From Saprospiraceae bacterium (GTDB lineage: Bacteria > Bacteroidota > Bacteroidia > Chitinophagales > Saprospiraceae): DNA of 27,283 nt. Position numbers and translations under genes: made by a program. Below, in pieces: positions 15,302 through 23,345 of this stretch; within the stretch, counting starts at the first letter, position 1, and each line of letters starts with the position of its first letter. The stretch is from NCBI GenBank assembly GCA_027031145.1, contig JALVEG010000300.1, forward strand, positions 1 to 27,283, given 5' to 3'. Under the pieces are notes generated by a model that was given only the letters and a program-made list of their open reading frames with translations, was not told the DNA's origin and made no database searches.

Positions 15302-15456
15302 CAGGGCAGGACAGTTCTAGTTTACTTTTGCTATACTCGCCTCCCAGCCTCCTAAAGGAGGTGCATCAACCCGCACTATATCTATGCCTTATAATTGCGG
15401 GTGGATTTCCCCTTTAGGGGATAAAGGGGCAAGTGTTGCAAAACTGTCCAGCCCTG
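15302..15456. repeat. 155-bp inverted-repeat segment between the two copies
   Basis: CAGGGCAGGACAGTT (15302-15316) and AACTGTCCAGCCCTG (15442-15456) pair at 14 of 15 positions. Inside are CCTCCTAAAGGAGG, AACCCGCA, TTGCGGGT and CCCCTTTAGGGG, the same vocabulary as the 87-bp hairpin elements. It looks like a separate palindromic insertion. No gene. Confidence 0.6.
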
Positions 15457-15458
15457 CT

Positions 15459-15674
15459 CTAAATCCCTCTCCTTTTATTTCATTTTTCCTTATTCTTTAG
15501 TTTTTCCCTGAAAGGAGAGGGACTTTTCCTTCCCCCTTTATGAAAAACTTCTTTTATTAATTTAACTCTAATCTCTTTTCAATTCACTCACTCCCCACTT
15601 CTCCTTTGACTTGATTCTTTCTTGAGTAACTATTTAGTTTTTCAAAGGAGAAGGGGACAGGGGTTGAGGTTCAA
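15459..15674. repeat. Tandem-hairpin repeat, copy 2
   Basis: Diverged direct duplicate of 15023-15279 without the inner palindromic insertion. It ends three bases before the copA stop codon and may act as a transcription terminator for copA through its CTTCTCCTTTGA/TCAAAGGAGAAG stem. Confidence 0.7.
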
Positions 15675-15677
15675 ACA

Positions 15678-18188
15678 TCACAGTTTTATATTTCTCAATC
15701 TCAACGAGTTCATTATTACAGATACAGAACTGAAACTCATTGCTGCAGCTGCGATCATCGGTGATAATAATAAACCGAAAAACGGATACAATACTCCTGC
15801 CGCAATCGGAACTCCCAAAACATTATATACAAAAGCAAAAAACAGATTTTGTTTTATATTCTTCATTACTGCATGAGCCAGATTTTTAGCTTTTACTATT
15901 CCCAGCAGGTCTCCTTTTATCAGTGTAATTCCTGCTGTTTCTATCGCAACATCGGTACCTGTGCCCATTGCAATACCTATATCTGCCTGTGCCAATGCCG
16001 GAGCATCATTTATACCATCTCCTGCCATTGCTACTACTTTGCCTTCTTCCTGTAAAGATTTAATGACTTTCAATTTATCTTCCGGCAAACATTCAGCCTG
16101 AAATCCGGATAGATGCAATTGATCTGCTATGGATTTAGCTGTGTTTTTATTATCTCCCGTCAACATTATCACTTCAACTCCTTGTTTTTGCAAGATAGAG
16201 ATTGCTTGTTTACTGGTTTCCTTAATGGGATCTGTAATACTAACATAACCGACTATGTTCTTGTTTACTGAAATATAAGATATTGTTTTCCCATGTTTTT
16301 GTTCTTCCTCGACTTTTTTAATGATTTTCAAATTGTGGATCGCTTTGATCTGTTCCATCAATTTTATATTTCCCATTGCAATTTCTATCCCTGAAATATA
16401 TCCGGTTACTCCTTTTCCTGAAACAGAATCAAAATCATTCACTTCTTCCAAAGAAATATTTTTGTTTTTTGCATATCGAACTATTGCTTCAGACAAAGGG
16501 TGTTCACTGTATTTACTCAATGATGCAATATATTTTAATATTTTGTCATCTTCTGCAGGATCTTCTGATACGACTTTTTCCACTGAAGGTTTTCCTTCGG
16601 TAATAGTTCCGGTTTTATCAGTTATCAAAACATCTACTTTATTCATTTTCTCAAGTGCCTCGGCATTTTTTATCAATACTCCGTTCTGTGCTCCTTTTCC
16701 CACACCTACCATTACTGACATCGGTGTTGCCAATCCCAATGCACACGGACAAGCGATGATCAATACTGCGATCGCATTGACAAAAGCATATACCATCGCG
16801 GGTTCAGGACCGGCATAATACCAAACTATAAACGTGGTAACTGATATCAAAATAACAATAGGAACAAAATATTTTGAAATCCTGTCAGCAAGATTTTGGA
16901 TTGGTGCTCTTGATCTGCTGGCACTATTAACCATTTGGATAATTTGAGAAAGCAATGTATCCGCACCAATTTTTTCTGCTTCCATAACAAAAGACCTGGT
17001 ACCGTTGATCGTTCCGGTAGTGACCTTATCGCCTGTGGTTTTATCCACAGGTATCGGTTCTCCGGTTATCATTGATTCATCGATACTGCTATCTCCTTCC
17101 GTTATAATACCATCAACCGGAATTTTTTCACCTGGTCTGACCCTTAGTTTATCTCCTATTTTGATATTTTTAATGGAAATGACCTTATCTCCTTCATCAG
17201 TTACCAATGTAGCTTCTGTTGGTGCCAGTTTCATTAATTCTTTAATCGCACTACTGGTTTGACTATGAGCTTTAGCTTCCAATAATTGTCCCAGCAATAC
17301 GAGGGTCAGAATGACTGTTACCGCTTCAAAATAAACATAAACCGTACCGCTTTCCGTTTTAAACTGATCGGGGAAAATATCGGGAAACAATAATGCAAAA
17401 ACACTGAACAAAAAAGCCACACCCGAGCCGATACCAATAAGGGTGAACATATTCAGGTTCCAACTGACAATGGATTTATAAGCTCTGTCAAAAAACATCC
17501 AGGTCGCATAAAAAACTACCGGCAGGGAAAGGATAAACTGAATCCAATTCCATGTTATTTGCGGGAATATTTTCAACAAAGGATTATCAGGTAGCAGATC
17601 AGTCATTGCTATAAGAAAAACCGGTACAGTAAATAAAACTGCGATTTTAAATTTTTTCAACAGGTCTTTATAAGTTTTATCTTCCGTGCTTTCTGTGGGT
17701 TCAACCGGTACCAGATCCATTCCGCAAATAGGACAATTTCCCGGTTCGTCACGAATTATCTCAGGGTGCATCGGGCAAGTGTATTCCACTGTTTCAACCA
17801 ATTTTGGCTGTTCCACCAATGGCATTCCGCAAACCGGACAAGTTCCGGCTTCATCATAGGTTTTTTCCCCTTCACAATGCATCGGACAATAAAAAACACC
17901 GTTTCCATCCGGTTTTTCAATCGGTTTAAAAGGAATATGATGATGACTATGAGAATCTTTTTTATCTGTTTCAGCATCAAGATTACCAATTGTATAATGT
18001 AAACCTGCTAAAAGAAGGGTTTCCTGCAATTTTTCCAAAGGAACATGCGAAGTCATCTCAATTGTCACCTTTCCCTTGTTTATATCCGCATTTACTTTTG
18101 TAATTTGTTTTAAATTACTTAAAGCATTTTCCACGCTGGTTTTGCATCCAACACAGGTCATACCTTCTATTTTATATGTATGTTTCAT
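15678..18188 (-). CDS. copA: Cu(I)-exporting P-type ATPase CopA (P1B-1)
   Basis: An 836-residue inner-membrane pump. An HMA domain with GMTCVGC (C12, C15) is at the N-terminus. A His-rich stretch (SHSHHH, 79-84) follows, then two heavy-metal-binding modules: YCPMHCEG...TCPVCGMPL (100-124) and YTCPMHPE...NCPICGMDLVP (136-161). The pump core has TGE (375-377), the metal-transport motif CPC (480-482), phosphorylation site DKTGT (D524), SEHPLSEA (561-568), GDGIND, and a final-helix MSFSSVSVIMNS matching the Cu(I) signature M-x-x-S-S. It moves Cu(I), and usually Ag(I), from cytoplasm to periplasm using ATP. Length is above the ~750 usual because of the extra binding modules. It is 28 bases downstream of the DUF302 gene, sharing its promoter. 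Confidence 0.95.
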   Translation of the reverse strand: MKHTYKIEGMTCVGCKTSVENALSNLKQITKVNADINKGKVTIEMTSHVPLEKLQETLLLAGLHYTIGNLDAETDKKDSHSHHHIPFKPIEKPDGNGVFYCPMHCEGEKTYDEAGTCPVCGMPLVEQPKLVETVEYTCPMHPEIIRDEPGNCPICGMDLVPVEPTESTEDKTYKDLLKKFKIAVLFTVPVFLIAMTDLLPDNPLLKIFPQITWNWIQFILSLPVVFYATWMFFDRAYKSIVSWNLNMFTLIGIGSGVAFLFSVFALLFPDIFPDQFKTESGTVYVYFEAVTVILTLVLLGQLLEAKAHSQTSSAIKELMKLAPTEATLVTDEGDKVISIKNIKIGDKLRVRPGEKIPVDGIITEGDSSIDESMITGEPIPVDKTTGDKVTTGTINGTRSFVMEAEKIGADTLLSQIIQMVNSASRSRAPIQNLADRISKYFVPIVILISVTTFIVWYYAGPEPAMVYAFVNAIAVLIIACPCALGLATPMSVMVGVGKGAQNGVLIKNAEALEKMNKVDVLITDKTGTITEGKPSVEKVVSEDPAEDDKILKYIASLSKYSEHPLSEAIVRYAKNKNISLEEVNDFDSVSGKGVTGYISGIEIAMGNIKLMEQIKAIHNLKIIKKVEEEQKHGKTISYISVNKNIVGYVSITDPIKETSKQAISILQKQGVEVIMLTGDNKNTAKSIADQLHLSGFQAECLPEDKLKVIKSLQEEGKVVAMAGDGINDAPALAQADIGIAMGTGTDVAIETAGITLIKGDLLGIVKAKNLAHAVMKNIKQNLFFAFVYNVLGVPIAAGVLYPFFGLLLSPMIAAAAMSFSSVSVIMNSLRLRNIKL

Positions 18189-18216
18189 CTTTGTTTATAT
18201 TTGTTTTTAAACAGGC

Positions 18217-18603
18217 CTAAACATTACTTAGAGCTGTTTTTAATTTAGCTTGAATTTCACTTGCTATTTTATTCATTTCAGGATTATTAACTCCTTGCAT
18301 TGCGGATACCGGATTTACAACCGATACAGTTACTATATTTTCTCCTTTTTCTTTGACAACTATATTACAGGGAAGCATTATCCCTATGTTGTCTTCTGCC
18401 AAAAGTGATTTATAGGCAAAAGGGGGATTGCATGCTTCCAAAATTTTATATTTTTTAAAATCCACATTGATTTTTTCTTTCAATGTCTTTTGCATATCTA
18501 TTTCAGCTAATATGCCGAATCCTTCTTTTTTAAGTTCTTCACTGATCTTTTCAACGGACTGATCAAAGTCATAATTTGTTGTTTTTTCAAAATAATATTG
18601 CAT
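18217..18603 (-). CDS. DUF302 protein
   Basis: A 128-residue protein starting at the ATG that gives MQYYFEKTTNYDFDQSVEKI. A longer frame would need a TTG eight codons earlier and is less likely. GFGILAEIDMQKTLKEK, KYKILEACNPPFAYKSL, IGIMLPCNIVV and VSVVNPVSAM follow the DUF302 pattern, including the conserved Cys in E-A-C-N-P and in L-P-C-N. No signal peptide, so it is probably cytoplasmic. DUF302 proteins are often beside copper pumps and oxidases; the conserved Cys and Met hint at Cu(I) binding, but no activity is established. It is the first gene of the operon with copA, behind the shared copper operator. Confidence 0.85.
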   Translation of the reverse strand: MQYYFEKTTNYDFDQSVEKISEELKKEGFGILAEIDMQKTLKEKINVDFKKYKILEACNPPFAYKSLLAEDNIGIMLPCNIVVKEKGENIVTVSVVNPVSAMQGVNNPEMNKIASEIQAKLKTALSNV

Positions 18604-18679
18604 AGTATCAATTTTTTTATGATTCAATTTTAAAATGTAATATTAAATTCAAATCTGTTTATTAATTTTTTTTACAATG

Positions 18680-18741
18680 CAAAGATACATTCAAACGATA
18701 CCAAAGCTTGTGCATAATTTTAGTTAAATTGTATCTAATTT
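18680..18741 (-). promoter_or_regulatory. Copper-operon promoter with candidate AraC-type operator (site B)
   Basis: Minus strand: TATCTTTG (18687-18680) as -7 box, and the 39-base block 18703-18741 shared with site A. Half-sites TTAGATACAA (18738-18729) and TTATGCACAA (18717-18708) are 21 bases apart. The differences from site A all fall in the spacer between the half-sites, as expected if only the half-sites are contacted. It would drive DUF302-copA, whose ATG is about 70 bases downstream of the predicted start. Confidence 0.7.
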
Positions 18742-18754
18742 CTACAGAAATAGA

Positions 18755-19400
18755 TTAAATCCAAGTTTTTCCCTCTTGATAAGCGAGTGTCTCTGACCTC
18801 GCTTCCTCAATTCCAACTTCTAAATCATCCATAGATGTTCGGTATTCGATATTCCACACTTCCATTATTTCAATTCTAACCGGCTTCAAAATCACTTCCC
18901 TTTGGTCGTGCTTTTGAGACCTACCTTTCCCCTGATAAGTGGGCGTCTTCCAACCTAGCTTTCCAATTTCTTTTAATCTATCCAAAAGCGACACGAGATT
19001 GCCACGCTTCGCTCGCAAAGTCCCGTTTCAAAATTACCTGCATTATTTTGCAATTCCTTTATCTATTACCACTTCTGGTTAACAAATATCCAACCACCAA
19101 ACATTAAACCCCGAAAAAAAATCCTACAATCCTCAAATCCTTTACCCCGTTGAATATCATTCTACGGGGTAAATCCTAATTCAGACAGTTTTGCTATCCT
19201 TTCATTTTGTCATTATTTTTGTTTGCTTTGCCACAAAAATACCGCCAAAATAGGATTTGGTTGCGCTTAACCGTTTCTACCATAATGTCGCCTCTAACGA
19301 GGCTTTGTATGTTTTTTACCCCTGATAAGCAAGCGTCTCCCGACTTCTCTATTTCACTTCTAAAATCATCAATCGGTATTCTGTGTTCGATATTCCAAAC
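18755..19400. repeat. Left interspersed-repeat block of the cus region
   Basis: Ordered degenerate modules: D (18777-18804, TGATAAGCGAGTGTCTCTGA...), E (19143-19171, hairpin TACCCCGT/ACGGGGTA), C (about 19207-19306, with ATTTTTG/CAAAAAT stem and ACCATAATGTCGCCTCTAAC...), then D again from 19321. The same order recurs at 22563-22905. A fragment at 18990-19018 (TTGCCACGCTTCGCTCGC) is another common dispersed word. Open frames here are by-products of the repeats. Confidence 0.65.
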
Positions 19401-19445
19401 CCATTCTAAATTAAATTCTCACTACTCACCTCTCATTTCTCCCAA

Positions 19446-19501
19446 TCGCCCACTCGCCCTTTCGCCCTTTCGCCCTTTCGCCCACTCGCCCACTCGCCTA
19501 A
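19446..19501. repeat. Seven-copy 8-base tandem array
   Basis: TCGCCCAC or TCGCCCTT repeated seven times, just beyond the cusB stop codon. On the minus strand this gives six GGG runs separated by five-base loops (GGGCGAAA/GGGCGAGT), a sequence that could form a G-quadruplex in DNA or in the cusB transcript. A CT-rich low-complexity run continues to about 19550. Confidence 0.8.
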
Positions 19502-19570
19502 TCTCTCCGTCTCTATGTCTCTTCCTCTCTCCGTCACTCAGTCTCCCAATAATTTTCTGCCCAAATTTCA

Positions 19571-21058
19571 CTACATTCCTCCACCACATTTCCCGGCTGC
19601 ACATTTCATATCACTATTTTCCTTACTCTTGCTTGTTTTATCTTTATTCATAGTTTCTTTGTCCATTGTTTTTTTATCCATTGAGCTTTTATCCATGGAG
19701 CCCTTATCCATGATCTTTTTTTCTTTTATCTTTGTACTTTTACCTTCTTTTTTCATTCCATCTCCACATTTTCCTGCAGCACATTTCATTTCTATACCTG
19801 ACTGACCGGCTTCAGCAGTTGGATTCATCATACTGGCTTTTCCCTGAAGTTGAGCAGCTGCATCGATTGTAAATGTACCATTAGATACCACTTCTTCACC
19901 CGGACTCAAACCGGATACAATCTCATACATACTTCCTATATCTTTTCCCAATTCTACTTCTCTCAATTCGAATTCCGCTTTATCTTTTTCGGGTTTTACA
20001 TATACTATGGATCTCTTTCCTGTCCACATTACTGCAGATTTTGGAACCAGGATAGCTTTTTTTGACTTGCTATCTGTATCTATTTTATATTCACCTGTTA
20101 TGATCATTTCAGGTTTTAATTTATAATTTTTGTTTCTTACAGTAGCTCTGATTTTTATTGTTCTTGTTTGAGGATCCAGTAAAGGATCTATAAAATCTAT
20201 TTTGGCATTTATAACCGTATTTGGATAAGCATTTGGTTTGATCTTGATATTTCCTCCTGTCTTAATATAGGAAATATCTCTTTCAAACACATCAAATTCT
20301 ACCCATACCGTACTCAGATTTATTATATCAAACAATTTACTCCCTTCTTTTACATGGTCTCCTTCTTCTATATACATTTTGGTAATAATTCCGCTGTAAT
20401 TAGCATAAATTTTAAAATTGGTAATGATCTTTTTTGTTTGTTCAATTTCCCGGACTTGCCCTTCTGTCAATTTCCAGTTCAATAGCTTTTTCCTTACCGA
20501 ATTATATAATTCAGGTTGTGATTCTTTTACTTCAAGTGCTTGTATCAATTCATTTTCGGCTGTTACCAGTTCAGGGGAATAGATCAAAGCGATAAGATTT
20601 CCTTTTTTAACAAAATCTCCTTCAGCCCGGTAATACAATTTTTCTATTCTACCACCGAAATGCGCTGTCTGAGTCCTTGTATTTCTTTCATTTTCCACTA
20701 TTTTCCCTGAAAGAGAAAGTTCTCTTTTATTATCTGTTAATTTATTTTCGCCAACCGTAAAAGTTTGTACGTTAGCTAATTCAACAGCATTTTTAGACAT
20801 TTTAAATCTATTTGGAGCTAAATCTTCATCCTGATTTTCTTTCTTGGGGATTAGATCCATTCCACAAATAGGACATTTGCCCGGTTCAGGCATATCAATT
20901 TGCGGGTGCATTGAACAAGTCCAGTGTTCTGCATGTTTCTCCACCGTTTCTGTTGTTTGAATATTTTCTCCGGTTTTTCCTGCAAAAAAAGTTTTCCCGA
21001 CAAATAATCCTATCACTAAGAAAACTAAAGCGATTAATATTATTTTTAAATTTTTCAT
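19571..21058 (-). CDS. cusB: Cu/Ag efflux RND adaptor CusB with metal-binding tail
   Basis: A 495-residue periplasmic adaptor anchored by an N-terminal helix (5-25). Residues 46-71 (WTCSMHPQ...KCPICGMDLIP) are a heavy-metal-binding module like those in CopA. The adaptor core follows, with barrel-sandwich hybrid halves (GGRIEKLYYRAEGDFVKKG at 135-153; YSGIITKMYIEEGDHVKEG at 221-239), a helical hairpin between them, and beta-barrel and membrane-proximal domains (VWVEFDVFERD; GLSPGEEVVSNGTF). The tail (410-495) is unusual: MKCAAGKCG occurs at 424-432 and 484-492, enclosing five Met-based pentapeptides (Met at 450, 455, 460, 465 and 470, mostly M-D-K-x-S/T). It should link CusA to CusC and pass Cu(I)/Ag(I) to the pump. 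It is separated from cusC by a repeat of about 140 bases. Confidence 0.92.
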   Translation of the reverse strand: MKNLKIILIALVFLVIGLFVGKTFFAGKTGENIQTTETVEKHAEHWTCSMHPQIDMPEPGKCPICGMDLIPKKENQDEDLAPNRFKMSKNAVELANVQTFTVGENKLTDNKRELSLSGKIVENERNTRTQTAHFGGRIEKLYYRAEGDFVKKGNLIALIYSPELVTAENELIQALEVKESQPELYNSVRKKLLNWKLTEGQVREIEQTKKIITNFKIYANYSGIITKMYIEEGDHVKEGSKLFDIINLSTVWVEFDVFERDISYIKTGGNIKIKPNAYPNTVINAKIDFIDPLLDPQTRTIKIRATVRNKNYKLKPEMIITGEYKIDTDSKSKKAILVPKSAVMWTGKRSIVYVKPEKDKAEFELREVELGKDIGSMYEIVSGLSPGEEVVSNGTFTIDAAAQLQGKASMMNPTAEAGQSGIEMKCAAGKCGDGMKKEGKSTKIKEKKIMDKGSMDKSSMDKKTMDKETMNKDKTSKSKENSDMKCAAGKCGGGM

Positions 21059-21100
21059 GTTTATTTGTTTTAATTATTTGATATTTAATTTATTATACTT

Positions 21101-21197
21101 TGTCATGATTTTTGCGCTTTAGGCAAAAATCACGCCAAAGCAACTCTCTATTATCTATATATTTACTACCATAATGTCGCCTCTAATGAGGCTTTTT
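21101..21197. repeat. Module C repeat between cusC and cusB
   Basis: Contains the stem GATTTTTGC (21107-21115) / GCAAAAATC (21123-21131) and ACCATAATGTCGCCTCTAAT... at 21168-21195. This is the same module as in the left (19207-19306) and right (22746-22859) blocks. It fills most of the gap between cusC and cusB; its GCCTC/GAGGC stem could weaken transcription between the genes. Confidence 0.7.
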
Positions 21198-21199
21198 AA

Positions 21200-22414
21200 T
21201 TATTTGTTTAATAAATATTCCAAAATAGCATATTGTACATAAGCATCCTTTGTGCCTTGTATTTCCAGTAGTTGATATTTGATCTTTTGCAATTGCATTC
21301 TCAAAATGTTATCATAGTCCAGTTTCCCCGTTTCGTAAGCCTTAAGATCACTGTCGATAGCTCTTTGGATCTCTTCCTTATTCTTTTGTGCAGCTACAAC
21401 CTGTAGTATAGAGTTTTTTAATTTTGCTTTTGCAAGATCCAATTGTGTTTTAAATTCTTTTTCCCGGTTATATTTTTCAATTTCTGTTTTCTTTACAGAC
21501 AGGGCCAATCTTGAAGATTTTGCATCATATTGTTTGGTAAAAATGGGTACGGAGACACCAACCATCGGCATAATTATATCCCTGCCATTCCCGTCCGGAA
21601 AAATATCATCCCTTTTGTTTACGGATATATAATCCAAAGACACCGTAAATTTCGGTTTTTCTTCAAAAGCCACTAATTCTTTTTCTTTCTCAAAAACTTT
21701 TTTCTTGGCATCTATTTTCTCTAATACTGGATGTGATCCGATAGAGTCATTCGGGATAATTATATCCAAAATACTCATGCTGTCCGGTACATATAACTGT
21801 TTGTTCTCATCCCTGTCCAAAAGTCTGTTGAACTGTTTTGAAATTGCCTTAAGATCATTAAAAGCACTGAATATTTTACTGTGCAATTCATTTTTTTGAG
21901 TTTGTATTTTTAGTACATCACTCATTCTTGCTTTATTGTTTTCCAAAGCTCCTAAAGCCATTTTTTCATAAATATCCAGTATTTCTTTATTCTCTTTGTA
22001 AACTTCAAGAACAGCTGCATTTTTATACAGCTCATAATATGTCTTCTTGATATTAAAGAACAAATTTAGTTTGGTAATATCTATATCGTAATATTTCTCA
22101 CCCGAACGATATCTTGCAACTTCCTTTTGAGCTTCAAATGTTCCCGGCCAGGGAAACGATTGCTGCGCTCCTAATTTTACTCTTTGTGCTCCAAGGCGTG
22201 TCTCCGGAGGTAAAATAAAGTATCCCAGCGAAAATTTTGTATTATCCAAATTACCTGTTTCATCAACCTTTTCCCGGTAGATCTTGTAATTCAGTTCATA
22301 GTATTCAATTTCAGGATTGTTCACCTCTGCCTGTTTAAGATAATCTTCCAGACTTTGTCCAATACCAATTTGGACAATTAAAAAGAAGATCAATATCAAT
22401 AATTTTATTTTCAT
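21200..22414 (-). CDS. cusC: TolC-family outer-membrane channel CusC
   Basis: A 404-residue protein with a Sec signal (1-19, IVQIGIGQS). The rest is mostly helical with heptad character (LKQAEVNNPEIEYYELNYKIYREKVD...; SDVLKIQTQKNELHSKIFSAF; QLDLAKAKLKNSILQVVAAQ) and carries short strand segments such as MPMVGVSVPIF, as in the outer-membrane-factor family with two repeats of helix hairpins and barrel strands. GKLDYDNILRMQLQ near the end is a typical family phrase. There is no lipobox Cys, unlike E. coli CusC. The gene order cusA-cusC-cusB supports its being the outer channel of a Cu/Ag efflux pump. The final residues YLLNK are encoded next to a repeat module. Confidence 0.88.
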   Translation of the reverse strand: MKIKLLILIFFLIVQIGIGQSLEDYLKQAEVNNPEIEYYELNYKIYREKVDETGNLDNTKFSLGYFILPPETRLGAQRVKLGAQQSFPWPGTFEAQKEVARYRSGEKYYDIDITKLNLFFNIKKTYYELYKNAAVLEVYKENKEILDIYEKMALGALENNKARMSDVLKIQTQKNELHSKIFSAFNDLKAISKQFNRLLDRDENKQLYVPDSMSILDIIIPNDSIGSHPVLEKIDAKKKVFEKEKELVAFEEKPKFTVSLDYISVNKRDDIFPDGNGRDIIMPMVGVSVPIFTKQYDAKSSRLALSVKKTEIEKYNREKEFKTQLDLAKAKLKNSILQVVAAQKNKEEIQRAIDSDLKAYETGKLDYDNILRMQLQKIKYQLLEIQGTKDAYVQYAILEYLLNK

Positions 22415-22562
22415 TTTTATAAATTTTTATTTAAATACATGTTTTATTATTTTCATTTTTTGGGCGATTCTCCATAGAGATTTCAACCCTAATGCAATCG
22501 CAAAAATCTCTATTCCGATTGCAATCGCCGTAGCCTTAGCGTAGGCGATTCGCAATCAAACA

Positions 22563-22905
22563 CCCTGATAAGCGAGTGTCTCTGCACCCTGATAAGCGAG
22601 TGTCTCTGACCTCGCTTTCCCACTTCTAAAATCGACATTCGTTTACCCGTTGAATAATAATTCTACGGGGTTAATCGATATTTGATATTCAAAACTTGAA
22701 ACATCCAAACTTCTACATTTCCTAAGCTCCAAATTTTTCCTTTTATTTTGTCACTATTTTTGTTTGCTTCGCCACATCTCGGCTTAGCCGAGACCACCAA
22801 AATAACTATATGGTTTCACTTAATCGGTTCTACCATAATGTCGCCTCTAACGAGGCTTTTCATCTGCACCCAGATAAGCGAATGTCTCTGCCTCGCTTTT
22901 CCATC
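22563..22905. repeat. Right interspersed-repeat block of the cus region
   Basis: Module D occurs twice in tandem (22564-22584 and 22588-22618, period 24), then E (about 22643-22675, ACCCGT/ACGGGGT), C (22746-22859, with an extra perfect stem TCTCGGC-TTA-GCCGAGA) and D again (22870-22899). The order D-E-C-D is the same as in the left block at 18755-19400. Upstream, at 22487-22560, is another short palindromic patch including CGATTGCAATCG. No gene. Confidence 0.65.
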
Positions 22906-22906
22906 A

Positions 22907-23050
22907 AATTCCACCCCATTAATCCCCCGCTGGCGGGGGTTAGGGGGTGGAATTCCATAACATATAATTTCAATTTGAATTTCAATAAGTATTTACTTTT
23001 GTATTTTCCACCCCCTTTTTCCCCCGCCAGCGGGGGATTAATTCACCCTT
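22907..23050. repeat. CCCCCGC/GCGGGGG palindromes, inverted pair
   Basis: The hairpin at 22907-22954 has outer arms AATTCCACCCC/GGGGTGGAATT and inner arms CCCCCGC/GCGGGGG. A second unit with inner arms CCCCCGC/GCGGGGG lies at 23031-23046, preceded by CCACCCCC, and a partial third follows at about 23114-23155. These are strong hairpins downstream of cusA and could limit read-through into cusC. Confidence 0.7.
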
Positions 23051-23199
23051 CAAAACAACATTTACAGTAAAACCTTATACACTACCACTTCCAAACCTCG
23101 CTTCCCCATCAATTTCCACCCAATTCTCCAGCGGGGGATTAATCCACCCTTTATAATTATAAATACGTATAAAGCACGGAACACAGAACACAGAACAAA

Positions 23200-23345
23200 A
23201 AAACAATCACCCCTTCTCTCAGTCTCTCCCTCTCTCCCTCTCACCCTCTCTCAGTCTCTCCCTCTCTCCCTCTCTCCGTCACTCACTTCTCACCTCTTTT
23301 CGCCAACTCGCCCTTTCTCTCAATCGCCCATTCGCCTAACCTCTC
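23200..23345. repeat. CT-rich low-complexity array reaching into the cusA stop codon
   Basis: Imperfect repeats of CTCTCCCT, CTCAGTCT and TCGCCC run across this stretch, resembling the low-complexity DNA after cusB at 19420-19550. The last codons of cusA (E-M-R-V-R-G and stop) fall within it, so the array has apparently replaced or reshaped the original 3' end of cusA. Confidence 0.65.

Noticed and set aside
18604..18627. TTG start giving eight more residues on the DUF302 protein
   Set aside because: The ATG at 18603 gives a protein that begins at the domain, and TTG starts are rare here.
18755..19018. 87-codon open frame on the minus strand
   Set aside because: Its sequence is the reverse reading of dispersed repeat module D, also present at 19321 and 22564-22618 in degraded form; it is repeat-derived and not a gene.
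19422..19604. 60-codon open frame with Gly/Arg/Glu repeats, minus strand
   Set aside because: Product of the TCGCCC tandem array read in reverse; overlaps the cusB end.
19207..19653. Two similar plus-strand open frames starting MSLFLFA (also at 22748-22960)
   Set aside because: Both are translations of repeat module C followed by other repeats; they diverge and end in low-complexity sequence.
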